From: CAZDOD01 sp964506935
GTDB lineage: Bacteria > Desulfobacterota > Zymogenia > Zymogenales > Zymogenaceae
Length of the DNA stretch: 24,445 bases
Assembly (NCBI GenBank): GCA_964506935.1
Contig: CAZDOD010000019.1
Location: 1 to 24,445, forward strand
Reading direction: 5' to 3'
Part shown: positions 23,432 through 24,445 of the stretch, piece by piece
Layout of the letters: each line of letters starts with the position of its first letter
Position numbering within the stretch: the stretch's first letter is position 1
Program-made: the position numbers and the translations under genes
The notes under the pieces: generated by a model
Database searches by the model: none
What the model saw: the letters and a program-made list of their open reading frames with translations, nothing else
Told to the model about the DNA's origin: nothing

Positions 23432-24414
23432 TTTATGCCTTCCTTGAGGGCGCTTTTGATGACATCGAAGACTTTTAGCTTGACGTCACTGAGCTTACCG
23501 TTGATCGTACAGCCCGAGGCGTTGGTGTGGCCCCCGCCTCCGAAGTATTCGGCTATACGGGAGACGTCAAGGGTGTCCCGCGACCTGAAGCTGACTTTAT
23601 AGCCGCCCTCTTTCAGCTCCCGAAAGAGCACTGCGATCTTGACGCCGGAGATGTACCTCGGGTAATCGATGAATCCCTCTATTATGTCCGGGCCGGCATT
23701 TGTCTTTTTGAACATCTGTTGTGAGACCGTTATTGCGCCGATCGTATTGTCATCCGAAAACTCTAGTGTATCAAGGGCCATCCTCAGAAGCTCAAGACGG
23801 GAGATTGAGTAGTTCTCGTTTATCTTTTCGGCGACTTTGTCCGGTCTTACTCCGATCTTGACTAATTTTTCAGAAATCTCAAACGATCTCGCCGTAGTGT
23901 TGGAATAAGTAAAATTACCCGTATCGCTCATTATGGCGGTGTAGAGACATGTGGCGACATCCAGGCTCAGTGGGAGCTTGGTCGCCGCAATTATGTCATA
24001 AATAATCTCCCCAACGGCGCTTTTTTCGGGATCGACGATGTTGATGTGTCCAAAGTTGTCGTTGGATGTGTGATGGTCTATGTTTATGACTGTTCCTAAA
24101 TTGAGGTCATTGGCGGCTTTGGGATCCGAGCCCATTCCCGTCCTTTCCCAATCGGTGCTGTCCACAACTATCGTCATATCAAAAGACCTGCCCTTTATGT
24201 CTATAAGTGAGTTCAAAATGTTGTCCGAATTTGGGAGAAATCCGAAATTTTGAGGGAGAGGGTCGGCCAAAAAAGGGGTTGTCTTACGGCTTTGCTCCCT
24301 CAAAAAACAGTTAAGTGCGAGGAGAGAACCAACCGCATCACCATCAGGATTTAAGTGGGATGTCAAAAAGAAACTCTCCGCTTCATTTATAGCCCTTATA
24401 ACCTCTTCTATCAT
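23428..24414 (-). CDS. nrnA: Bifunctional oligoribonuclease / pAp phosphatase (NrnA, DHH family)
   Basis: 328 residues, normal for the DHH-DHHA1 phosphoesterases that finish RNA decay by cleaving very short RNAs and also dephosphorylate pAp. Manganese-binding motifs are H20, D24 and D26 in HLNPDGDAVGS, D85 in VVDSTD, the name-giving D113-H114-H115 in NIDHHTSN, and D164 in MSDTGNFTYSNT. The C-terminal DHHA1 domain ends with AEYFGGGGHTNASG. An AGGAAGAG lies about 13 bases before the ATG, a long spacing. Its place before truB, rpsO and pnp is the common order after rbfA, and it groups RNA-decay genes together. Confidence 0.93.
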   Translation of the reverse strand: MIEEVIRAINEAESFFLTSHLNPDGDAVGSLLALNCFLREQSRKTTPFLADPLPQNFGFLPNSDNILNSLIDIKGRSFDMTIVVDSTDWERTGMGSDPKAANDLNLGTVINIDHHTSNDNFGHINIVDPEKSAVGEIIYDIIAATKLPLSLDVATCLYTAIMSDTGNFTYSNTTARSFEISEKLVKIGVRPDKVAEKINENYSISRLELLRMALDTLEFSDDNTIGAITVSQQMFKKTNAGPDIIEGFIDYPRYISGVKIAVLFRELKEGGYKVSFRSRDTLDVSRIAEYFGGGGHTNASGCTINGKLSDVKLKVFDVIKSALKEGIK

Positions 24415-24420
24415 CTATAT

Positions 24421-24445
24421 TTAAGACTCTTCCTTTAAGTCCGTC
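24421..24445 (-). CDS. Possible 3' end of an upstream gene (rbfA expected)
   Basis: Only eight codons are visible, ending TDLKEES then TAA at 24423-24421, six bases before the nrnA start. An acidic tail and this position would suit rbfA, which precedes nrnA in many genomes. The fragment is too short to identify, and the frame choice rests on the well-placed stop. Confidence 0.25.

Noticed and set aside
1..24445. CRISPR array, insertion sequence, prophage or defence island
   Set aside because: No regularly spaced repeats, transposase, integrase or known defence gene was seen on either strand.

Overview
The window looks like chromosomal housekeeping DNA from a Gram-negative anaerobe of deltaproteobacterial (Desulfobacterota-like) type. 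The case for this rests on the HcyBio (DUF39) homocysteine protein shared with methanogens and sulfate reducers, the outer-membrane-style TPR lipoprotein, a tandem-type M16 peptidase, and the gene orders gap-pgk-tpiA-secG-tRNA-Leu and nrnA-truB-rpsO-pnp-M16. A block of exactly 100 N at 2459-2558 marks this as a scaffolded draft assembly, so the distance and linkage across it are not proven. No phage, transposon, CRISPR array or rRNA was seen.

Layout: 1-2376 holds the 3' part of a catalytically dead M16 domain (+), overlapping tail to tail with an MFS transporter (-). After the gap, 2559-5503 carries a promoter, a TPR/periplasmic-binding lipoprotein and a membrane-anchored nuclease, both on +. 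Everything after that is on the minus strand. 5572-10339 holds (in transcription order) a DUF362 protein with an unusual cysteine-rich C-terminus, an FGGY sugar/polyol kinase, a small secreted protein, a terminator and the HcyBio gene. 10528-14206 holds the glycolytic cluster gap, pgk, tpiA and secG, followed by a tRNA-Leu(GAG) with its own promoter and terminator. 14421-15814 holds an Asn/Gly-rich small protein, a palindrome-rich intergenic region and a sirtuin. 15965-18684 is a tightly packed operon of a GGQ release-factor-like protein, an M20 peptidase and a radical SAM/SPASM protein. 18854-24414 is the RNA-metabolism cluster nrnA, truB, rpsO, pnp and an active M16 peptidase.

Most genes are well-known families. 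The points most worth a second look are the NADP-type coenzyme signature in GAPDH, the DUF362 protein with a GCPP-type cysteine domain, the palindrome array at 14799-14871, the three tandem 10-mers spanning the nuclease start codon, and the compact GGQ/M20/radical-SAM operon. I found no clearly new defence or mobile system.
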